Source: Actinomycetota bacterium
Lineage (GTDB): Bacteria; Actinomycetota; Actinomycetes; S36-B12; UBA5976
Assembly: GCA_947447095.1 (NCBI GenBank)
Contig: CANFIL010000003.1
Location: 1-26,704, forward strand
DNA: 26,704 bases
Reading direction: 5' to 3'
Positions 7,939 to 15,397 of this stretch are shown here, piece by piece; positions within the stretch are counted from its first letter, which is position 1, and each line of letters begins with the position of its first letter. Below the pieces are notes generated by a model. The model was not told the origin of the DNA. It worked only from the letters and a program-made list of their open reading frames with translations, and made no database searches. The translations under genes and the position numbers were made by a program.

Positions 7939-9354
7939 TTACAGCGGAATGTTTCCGTGATTTCCACGCGGGAACGAACCGTCGGGGAGAGCAGCGGCAG
8001 CCAGAGCTGATGCAAGTGCAGTGCGCGTCTTGCTTGGCTCAACGATTTCATCAACAGCGCCGAGTTCGATGCACTTAGGCAAACCGCCTGCTGTGATCTT
8101 GTGCTCTTCGGCAAGTTCCTGCTCGACTGCATCGCGGTTCTCAGGTGGAACTTCAGCGAGCTTGCGACGATGCAGAATACGAATCGCAGCAACTGGTCCC
8201 ATCACAGCAACTTCAGCACCTTCCCATGCCATGACATGAGTAGCGCCAAGTGAGCGTGAGTTCATTGCGATGTATGCGCCACCGTATGACTTGCGCGTTA
8301 CGCAGGTGATACGAGGAACAACACACTCTGCAAATGCGTGGAGCAGTTTCGCGCCGCGACGAACAACGCCATCCCATTCCTGACCGACGCCGGGCAAGTA
8401 GCCAGGAACGTCAACCATTACCAAAAGCGGAATACCGAATGCGTCACACATGCGAACGAAGCGCGCACCCTTTTCGGCAGAGGTTGCATCTAGGCAGCCG
8501 CCAAGGCGAAGTGGATTGTTAGCGACAAGTCCAACAGTGCGACCGCCGAAACGACCAAGGGCCGTGATCAAGTTTGGAGCCCAGCGCGGGTGTAATTCAA
8601 TGCCAGATCCAGCATCGAGCACGGCGTCTACCAATGGATGTACGTCGTAAGCGCGAACGGGGGATTCAGGCATGAATGCACCAAGGTCGGTGTCTGTGAT
8701 TGCTGACTGATTGAAGGTGCCTTGGCTACCAAGTAGATCTGCAATGTTTCGGGTATCGGTGATTGCCTGATCTTCGGTTTCGCTGACTACGTGCACAACA
8801 CCGCTGCGACGACCGTGTGGTTCAGGACCACCAAGGCGCAACATGTCGACGTCTTCACCTGTCACGCTGCGAACAACTTCAGGGCCGGTTACAAAGACGC
8901 GGCCTTCAGGGCCAAGGATCACGATGTCAGTCAGGGCAGGACCGTAAGCGCCACCACCAGCGGCAGGACCAAGCACCACAGAGACCTGTGGAATTTTGCC
9001 CGACGCATGAGTCATTGCCTGGAAAATTTCGCCAAATGCCTTGAGTGACTGAATGCCTTCCTGCAATCGTGCGCCACCGGAATGCCAGATGCCGATGATT
9101 GGGCACTGCTTCTCCATGGCGATGACATAGGCATCAGTGATGACTTTGCCTTCAGCGCCACCGAGCGCACCACCCTGAAACGAAGGGTCGTTCGCAAACG
9201 CTACAACTTCTCGCCCATTGATCGTGCCTGTTGCGCTTATCGCACCGATGCCATCGACTTGCGACGCCACATACGTGAGTGATCCTTCGTCAAGAAGTTG
9301 AGTGAGGCGACGTGGCGCCATCAACTTCTTGTCTTCAACGGCTGGGGTAGTCAT
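7939..9354 (-). CDS. accD: Acyl-CoA carboxylase carboxyltransferase (beta) subunit, AccD6-like
   Basis: 471 aa, close to the length I recall for mycobacterial AccD6. It has both halves of the carboxyltransferase fold: GGALGGAEGKVITDAYVIAM, WHSGGARLQEG and GPAAGGGAYGPALTD (N half), and GFLANN-like GLVANNPLRLGGCLDATSAEKGARFVRMCDAF, PGYLPG and SYGGAYIAMNSRSLGAT (C half). No zinc-finger Cys cluster is present, as in actinobacterial acyl-CoA carboxylases. With a biotinylated alpha subunit encoded elsewhere it should convert acetyl-CoA to malonyl-CoA for fatty acid synthesis. The start overlaps the fabF stop (TAATG), so it is the last gene of the fab operon, the same position accD6 has in mycobacteria. 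Confidence 0.93.
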   Translation of the reverse strand: MTTPAVEDKKLMAPRRLTQLLDEGSLTYVASQVDGIGAISATGTINGREVVAFANDPSFQGGALGGAEGKVITDAYVIAMEKQCPIIGIWHSGGARLQEGIQSLKAFGEIFQAMTHASGKIPQVSVVLGPAAGGGAYGPALTDIVILGPEGRVFVTGPEVVRSVTGEDVDMLRLGGPEPHGRRSGVVHVVSETEDQAITDTRNIADLLGSQGTFNQSAITDTDLGAFMPESPVRAYDVHPLVDAVLDAGSGIELHPRWAPNLITALGRFGGRTVGLVANNPLRLGGCLDATSAEKGARFVRMCDAFGIPLLVMVDVPGYLPGVGQEWDGVVRRGAKLLHAFAECVVPRITCVTRKSYGGAYIAMNSRSLGATHVMAWEGAEVAVMGPVAAIRILHRRKLAEVPPENRDAVEQELAEEHKITAGGLPKCIELGAVDEIVEPSKTRTALASALAAAALPDGSFPRGNHGNIPL

Positions 9355-10586
9355 TAGTTACTCCGGAATGCAAGAACAACGTCATGTCCGCCGAAGCCGA
9401 ATGAGTTGCTGAGTGCGGCAAGATCGCCAGCTGGCAGATCGCGAGGAGCACCAAGCACGACATCAACTTCGACACCTTCGTCAAGGTTTACAGTGTTTGC
9501 AACTGGTGGAACCTTGCGATCGCGAAGAGCCAAGATGGAGCCAATTGCAGCAAGCGAACCAGCGCCACCAAGTAGGTGACCCGTTGCGCCCTTAACAGCT
9601 GTAACAGGAGCATGATCAGCATCAGCGCCAAGCACCTTGCGAATAGCCTTCGACTCAGCAACGTCACCCGCAGGCGTTGAAGTCGCGTGGGCATTGATGT
9701 GGAAGATGTCCTTGGTCGACAAATCAGCATCAGCAAGTGCGCGATTCATCGCAAGGATGACGCCGCGACCTTCTGGTTCAGGTTGTGCAATGTGGTGTGC
9801 GTCTGCCGCCAGACCTTGACCACCGTAGGTTGCATAAATCTTTGCGCCACGAGCCTTGGCGAATTCTTCGGATTCGAGCACAACAATCGCTGCGCCTTCG
9901 GCCATGACGAAACCATCTCGGTCACGATCAAACGGGCGTGAAGCGCCAGCTGCATTGTCGTGACGTGTTGAGAGAGCGCGCATTGCTGCAAACGCAGCAA
10001 TTGTCAGAGGGTGGATGCAACCTTCGGTTCCACCACACACAACAACATCGGCGCGACCAGTGCGGATCATCTCGGCGCCATAGCCGATTGCTTCCGCGCC
10101 AGAGGCACATGCAGAAACTGGGGTGTGAACGCCGGCCTGTGCACCAAGTTCAAGGCCAACGACAGCAGCAGGGCCGTTTGGCATCAACATAGGAACAGTC
10201 ATCGGCGAGACGCGTGATGCGCCGCGTTCTTTGAGGATGTCGTATTGCTCCATGAGCGAGATTGCTCCACCTACGCCTGTAGCAACTGCTACACCAAGGC
10301 GAGTTGGATCAACTGAGTCAATAGCAGCGTCAGCCCATGCTTCACGAGCTGCGATAAGCGCGAGCTGTTGTGAGCGGTCCATACGACGAATTTCGTGTGC
10401 TTCCAGTTTTTCACTGGGGTCAACTTTGACAGGGGCAGCAATACGAACAGGCAACTCGGCAAACTTGGGATCTTCCAAGATGGTGATGCCAGAGCGTCCA
10501 GCTAGTAGTCCTTCCCATGTGGAAGCGACGTCTCCACCGAGGGGTGTAGTGGCTCCAAGGCCAGTTACGACAACTGTGCGGCTCAT
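9354..10586 (-). CDS. fabF: 3-oxoacyl-ACP synthase II (KAS II, FabF)
   Basis: 410 aa, normal for the family. Catalytic triad visible: C160 (VSACASGAEA), H300 (NAHATSTPAGD) and H337 (KGATGHLLGGAG); the C-terminal NSFGFGGHDVVLAF is the usual gating motif. It condenses malonyl-ACP with the growing acyl-ACP in the cytoplasm. An AAAGGA ribosome binding site lies nine bases ahead of the ATG. A 97-bp gap with a very strong hairpin separates it from acpP, while accD follows with an overlapping stop/start. Confidence 0.96.
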   Translation of the reverse strand: MSRTVVVTGLGATTPLGGDVASTWEGLLAGRSGITILEDPKFAELPVRIAAPVKVDPSEKLEAHEIRRMDRSQQLALIAAREAWADAAIDSVDPTRLGVAVATGVGGAISLMEQYDILKERGASRVSPMTVPMLMPNGPAAVVGLELGAQAGVHTPVSACASGAEAIGYGAEMIRTGRADVVVCGGTEGCIHPLTIAAFAAMRALSTRHDNAAGASRPFDRDRDGFVMAEGAAIVVLESEEFAKARGAKIYATYGGQGLAADAHHIAQPEPEGRGVILAMNRALADADLSTKDIFHINAHATSTPAGDVAESKAIRKVLGADADHAPVTAVKGATGHLLGGAGSLAAIGSILALRDRKVPPVANTVNLDEGVEVDVVLGAPRDLPAGDLAALSNSFGFGGHDVVLAFRSN

Positions 10587-10625
10587 TGTTGTCGTCCTTT
10601 CTCTAGTAATTTTTGCGGGCTAGTT

Positions 10626-10670
10626 GTCTTTGCGTGGCAGGCGACGAGTGTCGCCTGCCACGTTAAAGAC
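10626..10670 (-). promoter_or_regulatory. Long perfect hairpin between acpP and fabF (mRNA stabiliser, processing site or attenuator)
   Basis: An inner 13-bp perfect stem (10633-10645 against 10650-10662, loop of four bases) is extended by a further six pairs (GTCTTT at 10626-10631 with AAAGAC at 10665-10670) across a small internal loop. It comes 14 bases after the acpP stop in the direction of transcription. It is not followed by a T-run, so it is not a standard terminator; partial termination or 3'-end protection of the acpP message is more likely. Confidence 0.8.
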
Positions 10671-10683
10671 TTGCGAGATGTTG

Positions 10684-10923
10684 CTACTTGTTTGCAGCGA
10701 TGAAGTTGACGGCATCCGCAACGGTGTTGAGGTTCTTGACCTCGGTGTCAGGGATTGTTACGCCGAACTTGTCTTCACATGCCATTACAACTTCCACCAT
10801 TGACAATGAGTCAACGTCTAGGTCGTCTACGAATGACTTTTCCATCTGAACGTTCTCTGCAGGGATTCCAGCAACTTCGTTCACGATCGCGGCTAAGCCC
10901 GCGAGGATGTCCTCCTGTGACAT
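10684..10923 (-). CDS. acpP: Acyl carrier protein (AcpP)
   Basis: 79 aa, acidic, with the 4'-phosphopantetheine attachment serine S39 in DVDSLSMVEVV. Helix pattern and the C-terminal TEVKNLNTVADAVNFIAANK are standard type II ACP. It carries the acyl chain between FabD, FabH and FabF, which are encoded around it. The ATG is preceded by AAGGAG, a strong ribosome binding site. Small hairpins upstream and a strong hairpin downstream suggest that its message is handled differently from its neighbours, which would suit a protein needed in large excess. Confidence 0.97.
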   Translation of the reverse strand: MSQEDILAGLAAIVNEVAGIPAENVQMEKSFVDDLDVDSLSMVEVVMACEDKFGVTIPDTEVKNLNTVADAVNFIAANK

Positions 10924-10975
10924 TTTCTTTCTCCTTGTTTCTTGTAGGACTTCCCGCAGGTCGCGGGTTGTTCAA

Positions 10976-10997
10976 CCGATTGAGTTTCCCCAACCGG
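10976..10997 (-). other. Small hairpin in the fabH-acpP gap
   Basis: CCGATTG (10976-10982) pairs with CAACCGG (10991-10997) with one G-T wobble, loop of eight. Two more short inverted repeats lie beside it: CCCGC/GCGGG at 10953-10967 and GGTTG/CAACC at 10966-10977; the three overlap and could be alternative folds of the leader ahead of acpP. No T-run follows. Confidence 0.45.
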
Positions 10998-11000
10998 AAC

Positions 11001-11996
11001 TTATGGGGCGAGTGCTACTTGCGCAGCAAACGCGAGTCCGGCGCCAAAGCCCACCATGAGGATTGGTTCGCCGGATTTCAGTTGGCCCTGGCTGCGTAAT
11101 GCGTCCATGGCCAATGGGACGGAAGCGGCCGATGTGTTGCCGGTGTATTGAATGTCGGTAGCAACAACGACTGATTCGGGAAGATCGAGTTTCTTGACGA
11201 TTGCATTGGTGATGCGAAGGTTTGCTTGATGGGGAACAAAGGCGCTGAGGTCGTTTGCTGTGATGCCAGCAGCATCCAGAGCGCGTTCACAAACTTCTCC
11301 CATTGAACCAACAGCCCAGCGGAAAACGCGCTGACCTTCCATGGTCAACAGTGATGGGACGCCTTCGCGAGCGGCCGTGAAGTTATCGGGCTGCATGATG
11401 ATGGCATCCATTGAAGAGCCGTCTGCGCCCCAAATTGTCGGTGCGATTCCAGGTACATCAGACGCTGAAATAACTACCGCTCCGGCGCCGTCAGCGAAGA
11501 TGAAAGCGGTGCCGCGATCGTCGTAGTTCGTAACATCGCTGATCTTTTCGGTGCCGATCAACAAGATGTTATTGGCTGAACCGGAACGGATCAGACTGTC
11601 ACTCAGTCCAATGCCGTAGCAAAAGCCAGCACAAGCAGCAGAGATATCGAAAGCTGACGCGTTGGTGGCACCAACAAGATGTGCAATCTCGGCAGCTGCT
11701 GATGGAGTGGCATGACGATGTGTGAAAGTGGCGACGATGACAACATCGATGTCTGTGGCAGCGATGCCAGCGTCAGCAAGCGCGCGAGTACCAGCAATTG
11801 CACCCATGGATGCGGACGTTTCTTCAGGTGCAGCGAATCGACGTTCGATGATGCCAGTACGTTCCTGAATCCATTCGTCAGACGAATCAATGCGCGGTGC
11901 AATGTCGTCGTTGGTAACTACTCGCTCGGGGCGGTAGGCGCCCAAGCCAGTCATGCGTGCACCAGCAACTGTGGCTGGTGTCTTCAAGTGGCTCAT
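11001..11996 (-). CDS. fabH: 3-oxoacyl-ACP synthase III (KAS III, FabH)
   Basis: 331 aa. Catalytic residues visible: C122 (ISAACAGFCYG), H256 (VPHQANLRI) and N287 (YTGNTSAAS). It condenses an acyl-CoA primer with malonyl-ACP to begin fatty acid synthesis; in actinomycetes the primer is often branched. The start ATG overlaps the fabD stop as ATGA, so the two are translationally coupled. The N-terminus runs about ten residues longer than in short family members but no better start is evident. Confidence 0.95.
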   Translation of the reverse strand: MSHLKTPATVAGARMTGLGAYRPERVVTNDDIAPRIDSSDEWIQERTGIIERRFAAPEETSASMGAIAGTRALADAGIAATDIDVVIVATFTHRHATPSAAAEIAHLVGATNASAFDISAACAGFCYGIGLSDSLIRSGSANNILLIGTEKISDVTNYDDRGTAFIFADGAGAVVISASDVPGIAPTIWGADGSSMDAIIMQPDNFTAAREGVPSLLTMEGQRVFRWAVGSMGEVCERALDAAGITANDLSAFVPHQANLRITNAIVKKLDLPESVVVATDIQYTGNTSAASVPLAMDALRSQGQLKSGEPILMVGFGAGLAFAAQVALAP

Positions 11997-13177
11997 GCGC
12001 CAGCCTGTGGGTGAAGGCGAAGTAGTGGTTGGCCAGGGTTAACTGGATCACCATCAGTAACGAGCCATTCAACGATGGTGCCGCCATGAGGTGCAAGCAC
12101 TGGATACTCGTCACGAAGTGTACGAATGGTTGCAACCTTTGCGCCGTTGTCGAGAACGGTGCCTGGCTCTTCACTGACGTTGAATTCGATGGTGCCCTTA
12201 AATGGAGCAACGACGAGACGCCATGTTGGTGATTCGCTGTGATCAGTGACTGAACCGTGACGTGCGATCAAGTCAAGAGCTGCAGGAATGTCATCAGGGG
12301 TCTTGAGCGAAAGAGTTTCAACATCTGGCATTGCGCGCTTAGCCAGGCCAACGAGTGTTCCTGCGGGTGGAAGTTCGATCAGGCCAGTGACGCCAAGGTC
12401 AAGCATGGTCTGCATGCATAGATCCCAGCGAACAGGATTGCTGACTTGGGTTACCAGGCGTTTGAGAACTTCGCGGCCGTTATGAATAACGGTGCCATCG
12501 GCGTTGCTGAGAAGTTGAATGCGTGTGTCATGAGTCGAGATGGCTTTGGCGTGTTGAGCAAGAACTGAAACGGCCGGTGCCATGTGCTGAGTGTGGAATG
12601 CGCCAGCGACAGAAAGCGGGCGAATGCGTGCACCGGCTGGGGGATCCTCGGCAAGCGCATTGAGTTGTTCAACGGTTCCAGCAGCAACGATTTGCCCTGC
12701 GCCATTTTCATTTGCGGCGGTCAGGCCATGCTCGGCGAGCTTTGCGATAACTTCATCGCGATCGCCACCAAGAACAGCACTCATGCTCGTTGCCGTAACC
12801 GCTGCGGCTTGTGCCATTGCATTGCCTCGTTCACGAACGAAAACCATTGCTTGTTCAGCAGAGATCACGTGGGATGCGGCAGCGGCAGTAATTTCACCAA
12901 CACTGTGTCCCGCACCAACGCCGACCTTGGCGAATGCTTCGCCTGGGTGGGGGAACAGGCTCAAGAGTGACACCATGCCTGAGGCAACGATTAGTGGCTG
13001 TGCAACAGCGGTATCGCGGATGGTGTCCTCATCGCTCGTGGTGCCGTGCTTTACAAGATCGATGCCGGCAACAGTGCCAAGCCATTTCATGCGATCTTCG
13101 AAATTGGGCAGTTCTAACCATGGGGTTAAGAAGCCGGGGACTTGGGAACCTTGACCAGGAGCGACGATTGCAAGCAC
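11993..13177 (-). CDS. fabD: Malonyl-CoA:ACP transacylase (FabD) with a fused C-terminal biotinyl/lipoyl-like domain
   Basis: 394 aa, about 80 longer than typical FabD. Residues 1-310 are the transacylase: PGQGSQ (7-12), nucleophile S92 in GHSVGE, R117 and H195 (AFHTQHM). Residues about 316-394 have the pattern of a biotin carboxyl carrier/lipoyl domain: APFKGTI, a turn with V-x5-GAKVATI, then APHGGTI and DGDPVNPGQPLLRL. The attachment site, EAMKM in real carrier domains, reads RTLRD here, so the modified lysine is replaced by R355 and the domain cannot be biotinylated or lipoylated at that point. GTG start at 13177; a GAGAG run about ten bases upstream is a weak ribosome binding site. First gene of the fab operon after the regulator. 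Confidence 0.93.
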   Translation of the reverse strand: MLAIVAPGQGSQVPGFLTPWLELPNFEDRMKWLGTVAGIDLVKHGTTSDEDTIRDTAVAQPLIVASGMVSLLSLFPHPGEAFAKVGVGAGHSVGEITAAAASHVISAEQAMVFVRERGNAMAQAAAVTATSMSAVLGGDRDEVIAKLAEHGLTAANENGAGQIVAAGTVEQLNALAEDPPAGARIRPLSVAGAFHTQHMAPAVSVLAQHAKAISTHDTRIQLLSNADGTVIHNGREVLKRLVTQVSNPVRWDLCMQTMLDLGVTGLIELPPAGTLVGLAKRAMPDVETLSLKTPDDIPAALDLIARHGSVTDHSESPTWRLVVAPFKGTIEFNVSEEPGTVLDNGAKVATIRTLRDEYPVLAPHGGTIVEWLVTDGDPVNPGQPLLRLHPQAGA

Positions 13178-13211
13178 GAAAACTACTCTCTCGTATTGGT
13201 TACCACTAAAT

Positions 13212-13241
13212 AGGCTAACGAATCCCTAAATATTAGGGCAA
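13212..13241 (-). promoter_or_regulatory. Candidate fabD promoter with an operator palindrome in the spacer
   Basis: On the minus strand TTGCCC (complement of 13236-13241) and TAGCCT (complement of 13212-13217) form -35 and -10 boxes with an 18-bp spacer. The spacer and the -35 contain the inverted repeat CCCTAA-ATA-TTAGGG (13224-13238). CTAAATA occurs twice exactly 20 bp apart (13206-13212 and 13226-13232). A second inverted repeat, GTAGG-AAA-CCTAC, is at 13248-13260 by the end of the regulator gene. This suits control by a dimeric regulator, most simply the adjacent PucR-type protein. Confidence 0.55.
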
Positions 13242-13259
13242 TTATTTGTAGGAAACCTA

Positions 13260-14450
13260 CTAATTAGCAAGTTTACGTGCCTGCATCAAGGCAATTCGCA
13301 GTGTCATGGCATCGGCTGGATCAAACGGATCCAACCCGGTGACCTCGTGGACGCGCTTAAGGCGATACCGCACGGTGTTCACATGGATGAAGAGTGCGCG
13401 GGCACACGCCTCGATGCTTCCGGTTTTTTCAAGGTAGTTGGCTAATGTGGCGCGAACATCCTCGCGAATGTGTTCCTTAAGCACCTCGACGATTGGATCA
13501 ACCGCATCAACATCACCATTGACGACACGTGCTGCAATCAAGTCATGTGCCATAACCAAACGTGACGGTGGATCAACGAGCTCGAGTGCGCGATAGCCCG
13601 ACATGGCTTCGAATGCAGAGGCATGTGCCTCAAGCAATGTTGTCGCCATCGGTCCAGCCACAACGCTGCCTTGACCAAAGTGGCCGACAAACGGCTTGGC
13701 TGCATCGGCGATAGACATTGTGTCTGGAACACCGCTGACTACTGCAACAAGTCGATCGCTTTGAATACCCACGAGCGCGTCGAGAGAAGCTTGGCGGGCA
13801 GTACGTTGAATTTGAGCGGCGTGAACTTCAGCGGCTAGTCGTGTCGTTGGCACGGGTCCGACAAGGACAAAGATCCCGCCTTCGAGCTTCCATCCTGCAG
13901 CGGCTGCGCGTGCTTCAACAGTGTCGTCACCTTCGCCAGTCAAGATTGCATCGAGCACCAGCGCTTGCAGGCGCGCATCCCAAGCACCTCGATTTTCAGC
14001 ACGCTGGGCATAGACATTGGCGGCTGCAAACGCGACCTCGCTGGAATATCTCAGTAACGACTCGCGAAGTTCTGCTTGCCGAAGGTCATTGTCACCAGCA
14101 ATCGATTGAATTGAATCTTCCACGACGGCAATGGTTGTCCGTACAAGTTCGACGGTTTGTTCAAGTGTGAGCGCGTCAGCAAGTTCTCGTGGCGCGCTAG
14201 AAAAGATGCGTTCGGTAAGCGATGTACTTTCCAGTGTTCCTGAAAACCATCCAATGAACGATGTCACGCCAAGTTGAGCCAGGGTTCCCACCGATGCACG
14301 TTCCCGTGCTGCCAGAGCCTTGAACCACGGCAAAGTGTCATCCATGCGGCGAACAGCGATAGAGGTGAGTTCACTGCTCATACGCTGCAGCTTTCGGGCA
14401 AGCACAGCCCGCTCGGCGGCTAACCGCTCAGGTGTGATGCTACGTGCCAT
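13260..14450 (-). CDS. PucR-type helix-turn-helix regulator, FasR-like
   Basis: 396 aa. The C-terminal ~66 residues form the PucR HTH domain: RATLANYLEKTGSIEACARALFIHVNTVRYRLKRV, followed by LRIALMQARKL. The rest (GGDEF-like/ligand region of PucR type, e.g. WKLEGGIFVLVGPVP) has no DNA-binding motif. In Streptomyces a regulator of this kind, FasR, sits directly before fabD and controls fatty acid synthesis; the same position here supports the same role, which is inference. The gene ends 82 bp before fabD. ATG start at 14450, 18 bp after the aldo/keto reductase stop; no clear ribosome binding site, and CACACT six bases before the ATG has the A2/T6 of a -10 box, so it may have its own leaderless transcript. 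Confidence 0.87.
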   Translation of the reverse strand: MARSITPERLAAERAVLARKLQRMSSELTSIAVRRMDDTLPWFKALAARERASVGTLAQLGVTSFIGWFSGTLESTSLTERIFSSAPRELADALTLEQTVELVRTTIAVVEDSIQSIAGDNDLRQAELRESLLRYSSEVAFAAANVYAQRAENRGAWDARLQALVLDAILTGEGDDTVEARAAAAGWKLEGGIFVLVGPVPTTRLAAEVHAAQIQRTARQASLDALVGIQSDRLVAVVSGVPDTMSIADAAKPFVGHFGQGSVVAGPMATTLLEAHASAFEAMSGYRALELVDPPSRLVMAHDLIAARVVNGDVDAVDPIVEVLKEHIREDVRATLANYLEKTGSIEACARALFIHVNTVRYRLKRVHEVTGLDPFDPADAMTLRIALMQARKLAN

Positions 14451-14468
14451 GACTTAAGTGTGGCGCAC

Positions 14469-15395
14469 CTAGAGCGCATTAAGTTCGGCGAGTTCAGATT
14501 CGCTCAAAGAAGCACGTTTCAGCAATGGGGCCAGTTGCTCGACGGTGCGAGCACTGGCAATTGGTGAAGCAATGCCGGGTTGTGTTCGCAGCCATTCCAA
14601 AGCGATCGTGGACATGTCTACGTTGTGGCCGTGAGCAATGGTTCGGACTTTGTCCACGATTGCCCAACCGCGCTCTGTGGCGTATCCATCCATATCTTCG
14701 GCGCGCACACTTTCCACTGCTACACCTGGCGCGTACTTGCCGGTCAAGAATCCAGCAGCCAACGAAAAGTAGGGGAGTACCGCAAGTTTTTCTTTAACAC
14801 ACAAATCTTGCAGCTCGCCTTGATACTCATCGCGAGTGATCGCGTTGAAGTTTGGCTGAACAACGACGTATTCGGCAAGTCCCATGTTACGAGAAATCCG
14901 CAATGCTTCTGCGAGGCGAGGTGTGGTGTAGTTGGACGCTCCTAGGTGGCGCACTTTGCCTGACTGGACGAGTTGATCAAAGGCTACGAGTGATTCTTCA
15001 AGTGGCGTTTCTTCGTCATCATGATGCGCGTAATAGATATCGATGTAGTCCGTTTGTAGTCGGCGAAGCGAATCTTCCGCAGCTGCAACAATGTTGGCTG
15101 CCGATAATCCTGGTCGGGTTTCTAACTTGGCTACTTTTGTTGCTACAACAATGTTTTGACGATTACCTTGGGACTTCATCCAATTGCCAATAATGGTTTC
15201 GCTTTCGCCACCAACATTGCCGTCGTGCCACGAGCTGTACATGTCCGCGGTGTCGATGAAATTGCCACCGGCAGCTGCATAGGCATTCAACACATCAAAG
15301 GATTGTGATTCGTTTGCGCTCCAGCCAAAGACGTTTCCGCCAAGGCACAGCTCGTGAACGTGTAGATCAGTGCGTCCCAAAGGGGAGAGGCTCAC
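14469..15395 (-). CDS. Aldo/keto reductase
   Basis: 308 aa TIM-barrel oxidoreductase. Catalytic tetrad visible: D48 and Y53 (FIDTADMYS), K87 (VATKV) and H124 (YYAHHDD). The C-terminal IASARTVEQL is the NADPH-binding stretch. Substrate unknown; the nearest resemblance is to the general AKR group with LGLG-type starts (here LGRTDLHVHELCLGGNVFGW). Starts with GTG just two bases after the aceE stop, so it is almost certainly read from the same message. Nothing in its sequence ties it to pyruvate or lipid metabolism. Confidence 0.92.
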   Translation of the reverse strand: MSLSPLGRTDLHVHELCLGGNVFGWSANESQSFDVLNAYAAAGGNFIDTADMYSSWHDGNVGGESETIIGNWMKSQGNRQNIVVATKVAKLETRPGLSAANIVAAAEDSLRRLQTDYIDIYYAHHDDEETPLEESLVAFDQLVQSGKVRHLGASNYTTPRLAEALRISRNMGLAEYVVVQPNFNAITRDEYQGELQDLCVKEKLAVLPYFSLAAGFLTGKYAPGVAVESVRAEDMDGYATERGWAIVDKVRTIAHGHNVDMSTIALEWLRTQPGIASPIASARTVEQLAPLLKRASLSESELAELNAL

Positions 15396-15397
15396 GA

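Noticed and set aside
10626..10670. Hairpin as a rho-independent terminator between acpP and fabF
   Set aside because: No T-run follows in the direction of transcription, and fabF has no promoter of its own that I can see.
11993..12230. FabD C-terminal domain as an active biotin carboxyl carrier
   Set aside because: The lysine in the EAMKM position is Arg355 and no other lysine lies in that hairpin.
12591..13154. 187-aa open frame on the plus strand opposite fabD
   Set aside because: It lies wholly antisense to a fully recognisable FabD, is low-complexity in Ala, Ser and Pro and matches no family; a shadow of codon bias.
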